In this document: positions 12,216 through 22,283 of the stretch, piece by piece
Layout: each line of letters opens with the position of its first letter
Numbering within the stretch: position 1 is the stretch's first letter
Origin: Cephalotus follicularis
Lineage: Eukaryota; Streptophyta; Magnoliopsida; Oxalidales; Cephalotaceae
Assembly: GCA_001972305.1 (NCBI GenBank)
Contig: BDDD01001382.1
Span: 181,316 to 245,315 of the forward strand
Direction of reading: 5' to 3'
DNA length: 64,000 nucleotides
Position numbers and translations under genes: made by a program
The notes under the pieces: model-generated
The model's input: only the letters and a program-made list of their open reading frames with translations
Databases searched by the model: none
Told to the model about the DNA's origin: nothing

Positions 12216-12417
12216 CAAAACTGCATCATTTTGCCTCAAATTGCATCATTTAACATTTCTTTAACATTCCAATCATTCCCTCTTCCAAAATCTAACCTTT
12301 TAAATTTTGGAAAGCATCATCTAAGTCAGAAATTATGCCATTCTCATTAATTCAATAATAAGATTACATTTCGAATTGGAATATTACAATAACAAAGATC
12401 CCGGGCGTTACATTGCG

Positions 12418-13367
12418 GGCACTCGCTGTGGTGCTGGCTCTTCATTAACGCTGGTGATCTGCTTTAACTCTCAGGGGGAGGGCCATGCCTGATCAATCGG
12501 GAACCCCTGTGGAGTGGTCATGAATCCTCAGGGGGAAGGATAATTCTTACGAGCCGAAAGAACCTCTGTTAGAGATCGAGTCATGGTATCCATGTGTTGA
12601 CATGAGTAGGGACGGTGCACACCCTATAGCCATGATTTTTCCCCCGGCCCGGTGTACGTGCCGTTTGAGATGAGCTGATAGATCTTCGGCGGTAGATGCT
12701 TGTATGGGCCGGTGGGCCAAGGTTTTGGTTTGATGTGTTGTTTTGCAGGTATTGCGGATGTGGGGTGGCTCCACCAGGATTAAGGATCTCAAGACACGGC
12801 CGACGTTGTTCTGGCTTATCTTGTTATCTTGCTGACGTGATGTTGGCACAACATATATTATGATCGATGGTCTTTCCGGCCGGGCAGTGGTATATGTTCA
12901 TATATGTTGCTGATGAATTTTCTAGCTTATCTCCTATGGTCTATGGACTTCTGGCACAGCTCTTTTATCACTGCTGATGATTGTGCCAGCAGGTTGTATC
13001 TTATTTTTTTGTATAAGTATGTTGCTCTGTGGTTAGGACTGCAGTGAAGTTCATCTATTGTCGAAGTGGTTCCCATAGTCTTAAGCATCCTCTGATCCCC
13101 TAATACTGTGATTTTCCTGAGCAATGTTATTTCCTCTGAAGATGAATATCTTGCTGTGCTGTTTCCTTGGATGGGTTATCGTTGGACTTATGTTGGTTAG
13201 CATCTCTGGACCTTGAGCAATCCTCAAAATACGAACTCTGGAGTCCTTGCTTGGGTGGGTTCGTCATGCAATGTAAAGGTGTTACCGGGTAGTGTGATCT
13301 CTCCTCGGCTTCTGTCATGGCAGGCAAGCGAATTTTGGGGACAAAATTCTTAAAGCGGGGGGAGGAT
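12418..13367 (+). mobile_element. E2 internal region, third part, with polypurine tract
   Basis: It is non-coding by eye; open stretches are short and without recognisable motifs. It ends in a standard Ty3-type 3' end: TTTTGGGGACAAAATTC, then the purine run GCGGGGGGAGGA at 13355-13366, directly before the next LTR. Confidence 0.7.
13355..13366 (+). promoter_or_regulatory. E2 polypurine tract
   Basis: GCGGGGGGAGGA lies directly upstream of the LTR start at 13368, the expected priming site for plus-strand DNA synthesis. Confidence 0.85.
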
Positions 13368-13805
13368 TGTAATACCCAGGTACGGTTTTGCAGAAGATTC
13401 TCTTTGTCATCTGCTTGTTAAAGCCTGGTTTGGGTTTTATTATTTCCTTGAAGCCATTTGGAAGTCCTCTCTTATGCAATATTAAGGCCCAAAAGTGGCG
13501 TTATTGGGAAGAGTCATTTATTTTGACTAAGCCCATATGTGAAACTTACAAGGGAAGCTAACCAATTCAAATGTGACAAGGCGTGTGTTAAGGAGAGTGT
13601 GTGAAATGATATATCTGGCGCCTTGGGCAGAAGGAAGAAATAGGAGAAGAAGTTTGTGAGAAAAGAGACGAACAAGTCTATGAGAAATGGAATATGAAGG
13701 AGAAGATGAGAGAAGGAAATCTATATGACTAGTTTTTGCCATGGGTTATGGTTCAAGTCATCCCAGTCTCTTGTAACGGCTCGGGTTCAAGATCGGGTCA
13801 TTACA
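13368..13805 (+). repeat. E2 middle LTR (complete, 438 bp)
   Basis: TGTAATACCCAGG to GGGTCATTACA. It is the only uninterrupted LTR of this family here. It agrees with the split first copy (1496-1816 plus 5903-6029) with modest divergence. Confidence 0.9.
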
Positions 13806-15039
13806 AATTTGACTTGTAGAGGAGATGCTCGATCACGCCAGAAGTAAGGATCCAACGAAGAGGAAGCTTGAACCTCACAGGGAGTACTCACAACTCACCT
13901 AGATAGAGTTCACTAGGCGTCTTCCTTTTCTTTCTTGATCTTCTTCCTACCTACTTCTCACAGACTTCTTCTCCCTCTTCTCACTAACTTATGTAGTCAA
14001 ACGTGGCTGAAGGTGATTCTCACTAGTCTTTGATGTCCTTACCCGAGTGTGGTATGGTGGATTCGGAGTTCCTCAGTACACTAAGCAGTGAGTTAGTATC
14101 CGTGGTATGTTTGACATCTGAGATGGCGAAATGTGGATCTGCTGGTAGATACGAATCTCTAGGTGGGCTGTTCGAGTTTTGGGAATATGAAGAATTCAGT
14201 GGGGTGGATTCGGGATTCCAAGGAACTGGTAAGCGTTACAGGAGCTGGTCTTGAGAGACCCAGGTATGTGACGTTTTACTGTGGTTTCGTTCATGATTCT
14301 ACTAACTTAACCATTTTGTGTTGAGGTGTTTTGTGAGTTTGTGTTTTAGCATTTAGATTCTGGGTAGACGAGGTTCCTCATATCTTATGTGATGAATACA
14401 GCTGTTATGGCCATGATGGAGTCTTCGGGCATGAGATTGCCGGCCCGAGATGGTCTAAGTGGTGATACACTTACCTCTGAGCCGATGCACTCCTCTGCCG
14501 CCTTGGATGAAACTAACGCTACGTGATTGTCGATGAGGTAGGTCCTCGATCGACGTGCATATAGTGTAGTGCTGAGCTCATGATTGGCCACGGGGGTGGG
14601 CTTGTGTAGCCCCTTGATCGATGTTCATGTAGTGAGGTGCGCCAATCGTGTGATTGCCGAGGAAGGAGTGCTTGCGTATACCTTCTACTAATGTATATTT
14701 TGAATTCTTGAAGTGGGTATCTATATGCGTATATGAGGGATGTGTATAGTCTTGTAGCCCATGACCATGTTGATAGATCTTGAACGGAGTTGTTATTTGT
14801 GATTGCTGAGGTGGTTCCGGCTATAGAGGTGTGAGAGTAAGCAGTTTTCCTTAGTTTTGCCCATCCTCCGGACCTCAGACCAGCTCGGTCCCTGAAGATG
14901 TTTTGTCGGGTGAGCCCTGGTGGATCCCTTGGGTACTGGGCCGGGTGAGATTTCATCTCTTTAGTGTACGTTGAGTGTTGGAGGAACCTCAGGTAGTTGT
15001 CCCATGCTTGGAGTTTGTCCCCAGGCCTTGTGTTTACCC

Positions 15040-15365
15040 CGGGCATTGCTGTTGGGGTGGTCTCCCCTGGCATTGCTGTTGTGGCGGTCTCCCCGGGCAT
15101 TGCTGTTGTGGTGGTGTCCGGGGCATTGCTGTTGCGGTGATCTCACCGGGCATTGCTCAGCGTAGTGTCTCCTCGGGCATTGTTGTTGTGGTGGTCTCCC
15201 CCGGCATTGCTGTTGCGGTGGTCTCACCGGGCATTGCTTAGTGTAGTGTCTCCCCGGGCATTGCTGAGTGTAGTGTCTCCCCGGGCATTGTTGAGTGTAG
15301 TGTCTCCTCGGGCATCGCTTGTGTAGTGGTATCCTCGGGCATTGACTGAGTGAAGTGGCTTCTCT
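15040..15365. repeat. Tandem repeat, about 27-bp unit
   Basis: About a dozen degenerate copies built on GGGCATTGCTGTTGTGG followed by GGTCTCCCC. The period is near 27 bp with small drifts. The first copies carry GTTGTGGTGG and the later ones GAGTGTAGTG. Confidence 0.9.
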
Positions 15366-15659
15366 GGTGTTTTGTTGAAGATGCCTTCTCGGGCGTAAAT
15401 CTCCTCGGGCTACCTGGTCTGGTGCTGGGAGTGGGCTGGCATTTATGGATGGGTTGATATCCGTGAATGGGATATTGTTCCGCGGATGGTCTGGTACTCT
15501 GTAGTGGGCAGGCATGCATGGCTTCTCTGCGGGCAGGTAGCGAAATTGTTGTGGCATTCTACATCTTGCTGTTGTGGATGATGCCTGAAGGTAGACATGT
15601 TAAACTTGTCGAACTACGTTGCAGGGGTGCGTACCCTTGATATGTCGAGCTCTTGGGTA

Positions 15660-15860
15660 GGCAGTGCTTGTGGTCTGGCTTTTTGTCTGGTACCTTGTAG
15701 AGGTTATGGTATAGCTTGTTGTCTGGTACCTTGCAAAGGTTCTGGTCTGGCTTGTTGACTGGCACCTTGCAGTGATTGTGGTATGGCATTGTGGTCTGAC
15801 ATGCTACAGAGGTCATCGTCTGACATGTTGCAGAGGTCCTCGTCTGGCATATTGCAGAGG
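15660..15860. repeat. Tandem repeat, GTCTGG-based
   Basis: Degenerate units of about 30-45 bp with GTCTGG(T/C) followed by ACCTTGCA or ACATGTTGCAGAGG lie within E2's second internal region. Confidence 0.75.
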
Positions 15861-15914
15861 TGGTGATCAAGGGTCTAGAGGAGAAGGTCTGTGAAGGATG
15901 TGTTTCCTCTAGCC

Positions 15915-16095
15915 TTAGACCAAGATGTTAAGTGATCACGTGTAGAACACGAGGGTGCTCTCCTCAGGTCTAAGTGACACGGTGCGTGTTGGTGACTTAG
16001 AAGACAATGTTAAGTGATCACATGCAGAACACGTGGGTGCTCTCCTTGGGTCTAAGTGATACGGTGCGTGTTGGTGTTTTGGAAGACAATGTTGA
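15915..16095. repeat. Tandem duplication, about 106-bp unit
   Basis: Two neighbouring copies share GTTAAGTGATCAC, AGAACACG, GGGTGCTCTCC, GGTCTAAGTGA and ACGGTGCGTGTTGGTG in the same order, with a handful of substitutions. Confidence 0.85.
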
Positions 16096-16596
16096 GGATT
16101 TAAGTAAAGGGTCAGTAGGGGCTCTCCACTCATTGAAGTCCCCTACTCCTTTTATAATACATCCTTGGGGTGTTCTCCTCGGGTTTTGTTGAGTAGTGGT
16201 TTTTAGTTGGCATAGCTCCCTTGAATGAATGAAGTATGGTGCGGCTTCTCTGCCATGTATGGCCGGTGTGGTTATCCTTTCATTCTCTGTATTTGGTAAG
16301 CTATGTAACCCGGTATGTAATGAACTTCATACTAGTGGAACCTCATGGATGATTGAGGAAGTGGACGTAGGCATATTTTGTGCCAAACCACTATAAAAAT
16401 GACTATCTCATTCTTCTCTTTCTTTTATCTTGTATGGGTGAATGCATGAATGCTATGTCCAAGTTGTTGTGGGTCTGGTCCTCTACCGTGGAGAAAGAGG
16501 ATGGGCAAGACCTTGGCGTGTGGCGCCAATCCACTGCAGTGGGTAGCCGAAGCGTAGGATGACACAGTCCTCTGCTCTCGTGCTGTTCAATATATA

Positions 16597-16711
16597 TATA
16601 TGAAGGAGAATATGAGAGAAGGAAATCTATATGACCAGTTTGTGCCATGGGTTATGATTAAAGTCATCCCAGTCTCTTGTAACGGCTCGGGTTCGAGATC
16701 GGGTCGTTACA
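16597..16711 (+). repeat. E2 third LTR, 5'-truncated
   Basis: Only the last ~115 bp of the LTR is present (GAAGGAGAATATGAGAGAAGG to GGGTCGTTACA), preceded by a TA microsatellite at the break. It abuts the E1 gag continuation. Confidence 0.85.
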
Positions 16712-16716
16712 TAAGA

Positions 16717-17330
16717 CTCTGTGGATAGCAAAGGGTGAAGAGTTCATTACTGGTCTATCATGGGCCAGCTTTTGTGAGGTCTTTTATTAGCAGTACTTCC
16801 CAACAACTGATAAGGAGGCGTATGCCCGAGAGTTTGTGACTACCAGGCAGAAGGATGATGAGACAGTCACAGAATTCCTAAACCGGTTCACTAGATTGGT
16901 GGGTTTTGCTGGATATACGGTGGGGACCGCAGCTGAGACAACAGAGAAGTTCAAGTGGAAGCTTCATTATCGGCTTAGGAGAAAGTTGTTAATGAGAGAT
17001 TTGCAGATGTGTTTGACATGGCCAATGCGGCCAAAAACATTGAGATGGAAAGGTTGGATTTTAAGACGGCCATACAGGAAGGAGGAAAGAAGCGGACAAG
17101 AGATGATCATCCGGATCAGAGTTTTGACAGCAGGATAAGGGCCGTGGTGGCGAATTAGTAGGCGGTGGTAACCCCAAATTTATTCCTATGGCCAGTTGTG
17201 AGTTTTGGGGAAAGCAACATCCTAGCCAAATGTGTTGTAAGGCTATTGGGGCTTGTTTCATTTGTGGTCAAGTGGGTCATTTTGCTAGAGAATGTACTGA
17301 CCCTCGTGCTAAGGTTAGAAGAAGAAATGG
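16717..17330 (+). pseudogene. E1 gag, C-terminal fragment with CCHC zinc knuckle
   Basis: This continues the Gag cut at 1495. The segment has the Ty3 capsid pattern (W-ASFCEVF, EAYAREFVTTRQKDDETVTE, then FLNRFTRLVGFAGY) and then a nucleocapsid knuckle CFICGQVGHFAREC at 17253-17295, an intact CX2CX4HX4C. Stops and frame changes break it (TAG near 16795 and later shifts). Protease and pol do not follow: the sequence runs into a short non-coding stretch and the polypurine tract. E1 was therefore a deleted, gag-bearing element. Confidence 0.8.
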
Positions 17331-17344
17331 TAATGATGAAAACG

Positions 17345-17580
17345 TATGAGGCAGGCTAATAATGCTCAAGGTACTATTTTGGAATTCTTTTTTCTGACAT
17401 CCGTAGGCTTTGTGTTTCGTTGTGACGAAGTAATTTGTGATTGCTCTTTTATGATCGATGATAAAATTTCGTGTGGTAGATTTTCTTTTGATAGAGATGC
17501 ACGATTTCGAAGTAAGGTTTGGGAGTTGGAGTTTAGTAGTTGTTTAGATTTCGAGACGAAATATTTTAAGGGGGTTAGAA
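17345..17580 (+). mobile_element. E1 remnant between gag and 3' LTR, with polypurine tract
   Basis: No pol homology is visible in this short stretch, so nearly all of pol is missing. It ends in the conserved TTTCGAGACGAAAT box and the purine run AAGGGGGTTAGAA directly before the LTR start at 17581. Confidence 0.75.
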
Positions 17581-19226
17581 TGTAATATCCCGATCCGTTG
17601 CCTAAGTGTTTATCGTTACGTTTTTGTCATATGTTATATGTTATGTTCCTTGGACCCTTTGAAATTTGTTTTTGAAAACTCTTTTATTTTATTTTTTTGT
17701 TCCTGGGCTTTAAGCATCGACGACATTGTTCTAACCGTCAACGTCTTAGCACATGTTAGAATTGTTTTTAAGTGGCCTAAAGTACTTACGCTTTTATGGT
17801 AAACGTCGACGCTTTAAGGGTTAAGCGCTAATGCTTTTGCATTACCATCGACGCTTTAGAACATTTTCCTTATTTGTTTGTGGACGGTGCAATCTCTGGC
17901 TTAGTTAGGAATGTGGCATTCTTGCCTTATCCGATTATTAGTTTTTCTATTTGTGATTGCCGCGTTATATGCATGAAAGGAAGGCTTTAATCCTACACCT
18001 TTTTTCCGTTAAAACTCTAGATTTCATCCTTTTAAAACACCACTCCTGCATTATTTTCAAAATACCAGAAACCAGCAATTTTTTCCATTGTTTTCATCAC
18101 TGTTTTCTCACCATCTTGACGTATGTCATGATATTGTTTTGTTATTGTCATATATCATTAGTATTGTTGAATATAAGTCATTATATTGTTCAAAAAATCT
18201 GTTATTAGTTCACGGAAACTGTTTTATAATGCAATATTAGAAAACATATTTTGAAGACTTTAGTGTCTACATTCAACCTGTAAATCCACTTGTTTATGCT
18301 TTTAAATTGTTACACTAGTGTTTTTCAAACAGAAAAGGTATGATTTTGGAACCTATATACTATTGTTTTATGATTTATGTTTAAGAATACTGGATTTCTG
18401 CAACTGTTTTTATCGTCTTGTTTGTCTTAAGCGTCGACTGTTTTCATTTCTAATCGACGCTTATGTCTTAACCATTGACACTTTGTTGTAAGAGTCGACG
18501 CTTTTTTCATATTTTGTTACGCTTTTTGTCGACGCTTTGAGGTCTTTGTTTTGTTTTGTTAATAATAAATGTCGACGCCATCTCCTTTGTTATAGTAAAG
18601 CGTCGATGCCAGTTCCCCCAAAAATGTTAGTTTTAACTCATGAAAGGGTCGCCGGTTTCTTGAAAAACATCGACGCTTAGGCTAAGCAGAGTCGAAGCTT
18701 TGACCAACTTCGACGCTTTCTCAAGATATTTCTTATCAGTGTCTATTGAGTTGTGATACGAATTGGGTTTGTATGTTTAGGTTTCAAAACATATGTGGTG
18801 AAGGTTAAGGTGATTCCAAGTGTGTTTTTGATTCGTTTGGGTTTGTTTTGTGTTTGAGCGGCTAGGGTTCGAAATTTCTCATTCTTGGCTATCTTCGGAT
18901 TTTATTAAAAAAAATTCCAGTTTTTGCTTTTGGTGAAATAAGTATGGATTTTATTAGAGTAAAAATATTCAGTTTTACCTTATTAATGTAGTGTGGATTC
19001 TTCGTCTTTGATTGGTATCATTCGTTTTTATTGAAATGATTTTAGTATTGCTTTTAGTACGGATTTTTCGTTCTTGGATATCTCCTTTGATTTTATTTGA
19101 ATAAATTCAGTCTTTTTTTTATAAGTAAAGTACGGATAATTCTTTCATTGATACACTCCTATTGATTTTATTAGGGTATAAATTTTGTCTTACTTTATGA
19201 ATGAGTACGGATAATACATCTCTGAC
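17581..19226 (+). mobile_element. E1 3' LTR, left piece
   Basis: It starts TGTAATATCCCGATCC. Type B palindromes (GTCGACGCTT variants) cluster at about 17710-17860 and 18430-18720. E3 interrupts it at 19227 with flanks ctgac and ttgac (4/5). The LTR resumes at 47751, for a total length near 2.95 kb. Confidence 0.85.
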
Positions 19227-19355
19227 TGTCACACCCCGTTTTCCAACAACAACATATATGGAGATATCAGTTATAATAACCCAGCATTCAACATTAATCA
19301 AAAATTGAATGAACAAAAGCGGAAGCATTCCATAACCGGATCATCAAAATTATCC

Positions 19356-19378
19356 GCACGCATCCCATACTACATGTT
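19356..19378 (-). other. Conserved LTR hairpin (weakened copy)
   Basis: In sense orientation the stem CATG/CGTG around TAGTATGGGATG keeps four pairs only if one U-G wobble is allowed. A CpG transition (CGTG to CATG on one arm) explains the weakening relative to 29761-29782. Confidence 0.5.
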
Positions 19379-20559
19379 TACAAGTACAACATACGTTATA
19401 AATTACATGTCTAAAATGTAATTATAACAAACGGAGTATGATAGTTATTACAATACAAATTGACATAGTAAATAACAACCTTAAACAAAATAGAATCTCT
19501 CCTCAAGCTTCAGCAGCACTTGCCCAAATGCCCTCACTTAATCTGAAATTGTAGGGGGCTAGCCTTTGTCCTCACTCGACTAAGTAGAAATAAAGCATGA
19601 GAAAGAATATATAAATGTAAACATGTATGACAGTTTATTTTGAGAATAACATATATGTTTAGTATTCCGATATAAATGAGCAATCATGCCGAGTGGCCAT
19701 AGACAGTACAATTCAAGAATACGCACAACGGTAAAATCAATCAATACAATGCTTGGATGTCACATGTCGCTAACTCCTAGCACCAACTGCGCACCACCTA
19801 ACTATCACCCTACACTACGAAGATGATAGATCAGGTAAGATTCATCCAGCATTTAGCGGGCAAGTAAAAATCAGGATCTGCATTGCAGATAAGTTTCGTG
19901 GAAGCTCTAGCCAACTCCTGGCACGTAGGACCACCCCGTAGCCAGTGATGTCTCCTATCACTCGGCTAACAGCAATAAGCATAGATAAATAATTCAATCA
20001 ATTCAATAACAATATTACATATATTTATAATATGCAATATGGTAGTAGTTTTCTTTTCGAGACATTTAACAATTCAATGACCATACCTCTCATTTGGAGG
20101 AAACAGTAATCAATACAATCGTGGTTCTCTTTTGGAGAACAAAACAATAAAGGTATCTCTCATGGGAGTAACAATAAATCTTTGACAGTAAGTTTTTCAT
20201 TTGAAAACTATAGTTAAAATCCATATTTGTGCTTATAGCACTTAGTTGATTCAATCCTTGAAATTAAGTGAAACGATAGTGTTTATGAACACTTAATAGA
20301 TATATAATATCTATAATAGCAGCATTATACAGTAGTATGACACTATAGATAGTAGCAGTTCAAGGATTCAAACAAAGGGATCAAAAGCACAACCATAGTC
20401 ATTCTTACACAATTGACCCAAGGAAAAGCATAAGTTTTTTAATTCTTGAAATGTAACTACATATGGCCAGGATTGAATGTTACACTCATCCCATGTGGAG
20501 GTCAGGGTAATCACATACAATTTAGAGCCTAACAGTACATATTATCCGCAAATTATCTC

Positions 20560-20577
20560 TTAACAGTCGACTGTTAA
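20560..20577. repeat. 18-bp perfect type C palindrome
   Basis: TTAACAGTCGACTGTTAA is fully self-complementary. Neighbouring copies at 20612-20640 are imperfect. The equivalent site in the E3 5' LTR is at about 38645-38765. Confidence 0.9.
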
Positions 20578-21212
20578 TAAGAATAGCCGGTTGTTTTCGT
20601 TCAGCAGTCGACTGTTAGGCTCAACAATCGACTGTTTTTGCCAAGAAAACGACAGACAGTAGTTTAACAAGAACAGAGTATGCATGTTCACATTCCAATT
20701 CAAACCAATTAATAGCATGCAATCATATAAAAAATATCCATACATGATATACACACTATATTTTCAAGAACATGCCAATACCCCTACCTCAATCGCTATC
20801 CCAGAATCAAATTGGATTGACTCTTCTCTTTGAGTTCCAACTTCAACTCAACACATACAATCGAGAAGTTTAAAGCTATAGATGCATGTTGACAGGTATA
20901 TAGAACGAAATCAGTAGCTAAATATGGATGACTAACTACCATACCATCACTGAATTAAACCAGCAACTTACCAAAAGGATCCTAAGCCTCAAACTCTCTT
21001 TGTGTTCCAAAACTCTTTATAGCAACTCAACTCCAATTCCAGCAACTAACTATGTGTGCCTGTTAACAGAAGATATTATATATATAAAGAAATAAGTGTA
21101 CATATACCTATTTACAACTATATCAACAACCGAAATCATAAGAGGAGCTTACCAATCGATTCCAAGCTCCCTAAATCCACTTGGAACTCAATCTAACATG
21201 CACCATCAATAC

Positions 21213-21562
21213 TGAAAGTAAACTATATGTATGGCAACCTTAAACAAAATTGTATATGCGGAAAATACAAATTAAGCTATGAAACTAAACAATCCACACA
21301 GGAACAAATAAATAAGGAGTTAAGGGATAGAGAGTGTGCAAACAAATTTATAGTGGTTCGGCAAATCCGTGACTACATCCACTTTCTCAAGACCTCTTGA
21401 CTTTCCACTAGAATCCACTAGCAACCTTTGATTTTCGGCTTACGGGTGCAAATCAAAGCAAACCACCAAAACATGCATATAAGTGTTTCTTGATTGTTAC
21501 TTGTTTGTTAATCATCGAAACATAATCTATAACACAATTAAAGGGGTGGCAAACAGCCAACA
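21213..21562 (-). repeat. E10 3' LTR (350 bp)
   Basis: TGAAAGTAAACT to AAACAGCCAACA. It differs from 24043-24392 at four sites, has the same length and lacks any GTCGAC palindrome. It is short compared with the other Sirevirus-like LTRs here (about 1.26-1.28 kb), so most of the LTR middle is missing. Confidence 0.92.
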
Positions 21563-22283
21563 ATCTCCCCCTTTTTGATGATTGACAAAACAAGCCTAAT
21601 ATTGCATGATTTTGACATAAATGACATATAACTTCACTGAAATTAACTCAATTTTTAAAATTTCAATTCTAGAACATTTGACAATGTGATTTAGCAATAA
21701 TTCTCCCCCTTTTTGTATGCATAGTCTAAAAAATCTAAAAAATTACCAATTCAATATCTAAGCAATTTTCCAAATCAATGCAATACCAATAATCACCAAT
21801 GCAACAAATGTAATACCAATTTTGCAATGCAATATCAATAATAATCTCCCCCATTTTGTCAAACAACAAAAAGTTTAAAGTAACTCCCCCTAACTCACAG
21901 CACATATTCATATCAAGCTCCCCCTTAGCATAAGCTATAACTTTCTTCTTAAGCATAGAGCATTTTCCCTTTTTTTTTTTCTAAAGAAAGTGTCAAAGAA
22001 TTGACACCAAATAATCCTTTTTGTAAAGGGATGCCAACCTAAAACAAGAATGAGGGAATGCCAATTGAAATAAAAACCATTGACAGTTTACAATCAATAT
22101 CATAAAAAAATTTAAGATATACCAATTGTTGGATAAAGTGATACTAAATAAAAGATTAAAAGAAGCAATCAACATTGTATCAATACCATATCAATACCTC
22201 TCCCTCAATTAAGGCTTTCTCACCCATATATGTGTACTTGAACACCTTGAAATTTAACTCCAAGTACACATACAAAACAAGGT
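21563..22283 (-). promoter_or_regulatory. E10 3' non-coding region with multiple polypurine tracts
   Basis: On the minus strand the AAAAAGGGGGAGAT run directly precedes the LTR (21563-21576). Further similar G-runs lie near 21700, 21850, 21890 and 21920. Repeated polypurine tracts upstream of the 3' LTR are a known Sirevirus trait. No other coding sequence is seen here. Confidence 0.75.

Larger units (their letters stand above)
9651..12412 (-). mobile_element. Ty3-type solo LTR, minus orientation
   Basis: In plus-strand view it begins TGTCACAACCTG and ends CCCGGGCGTTACA, with a perfect ttgcg target duplication (9646-9650 and 12413-12417). Read on its own strand it has ACATCGACGTCTTT-type palindromes (10860-10990, 11210-11300, 12055-12215), a TATAAAAC box near 11770, a CTAAC plus AACAG acceptor-like box near 10070-10090, and a perfect 8-bp hairpin around the TATGGGAT loop near its 3' end. 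Its donor-like site reads GAG/GCAGGG, a GC-type donor if real. Confidence 0.9.
13806..16596 (+). mobile_element. E2 second internal region (non-coding, repeat-rich)
   Basis: It begins AATTTGACTTGTAGAGG. It shares the GATTGCCGA(C/G)G and GATCGATGTTCATG(T) motifs with the first internal region but has no gag or pol. It contains three tandem-repeat blocks. ORFs of about 190 codons near 14520-15557 are artefacts of the GC-richer repeats. No polypurine tract is seen before the third LTR, so its 3' end is probably deleted. Confidence 0.6.
1496..16711 (+). mobile_element. E2, non-coding LARD-like LTR element with three LTR copies
   Basis: E2 begins TGTAATACCCAGG and ends GGGTCGTTACA and splits the E1 gag. 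Flanking 5-mers are gaaga (1491-1495) and taaga (16712-16716), a 4/5 target duplication. Order: LTR (1496-1816 plus 5903-6029), internal, polypurine tract, LTR (13368-13805), second internal region, partial LTR (about 16597-16711). No gag or pol homology is seen in either internal region, so it must have used proteins from other elements. The LTR-internal-LTR-internal-LTR order suggests a tandem unit from LTR-LTR recombination. Four solo LTRs are nested in it. Confidence 0.75.

Noticed and set aside
14519-15557. Overlapping ORFs of 193 and 198 codons on the minus strand
   Set aside because: They run through a 27-bp tandem repeat, so period and composition keep several frames open on both strands. 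No domain motif or start context supports a gene.
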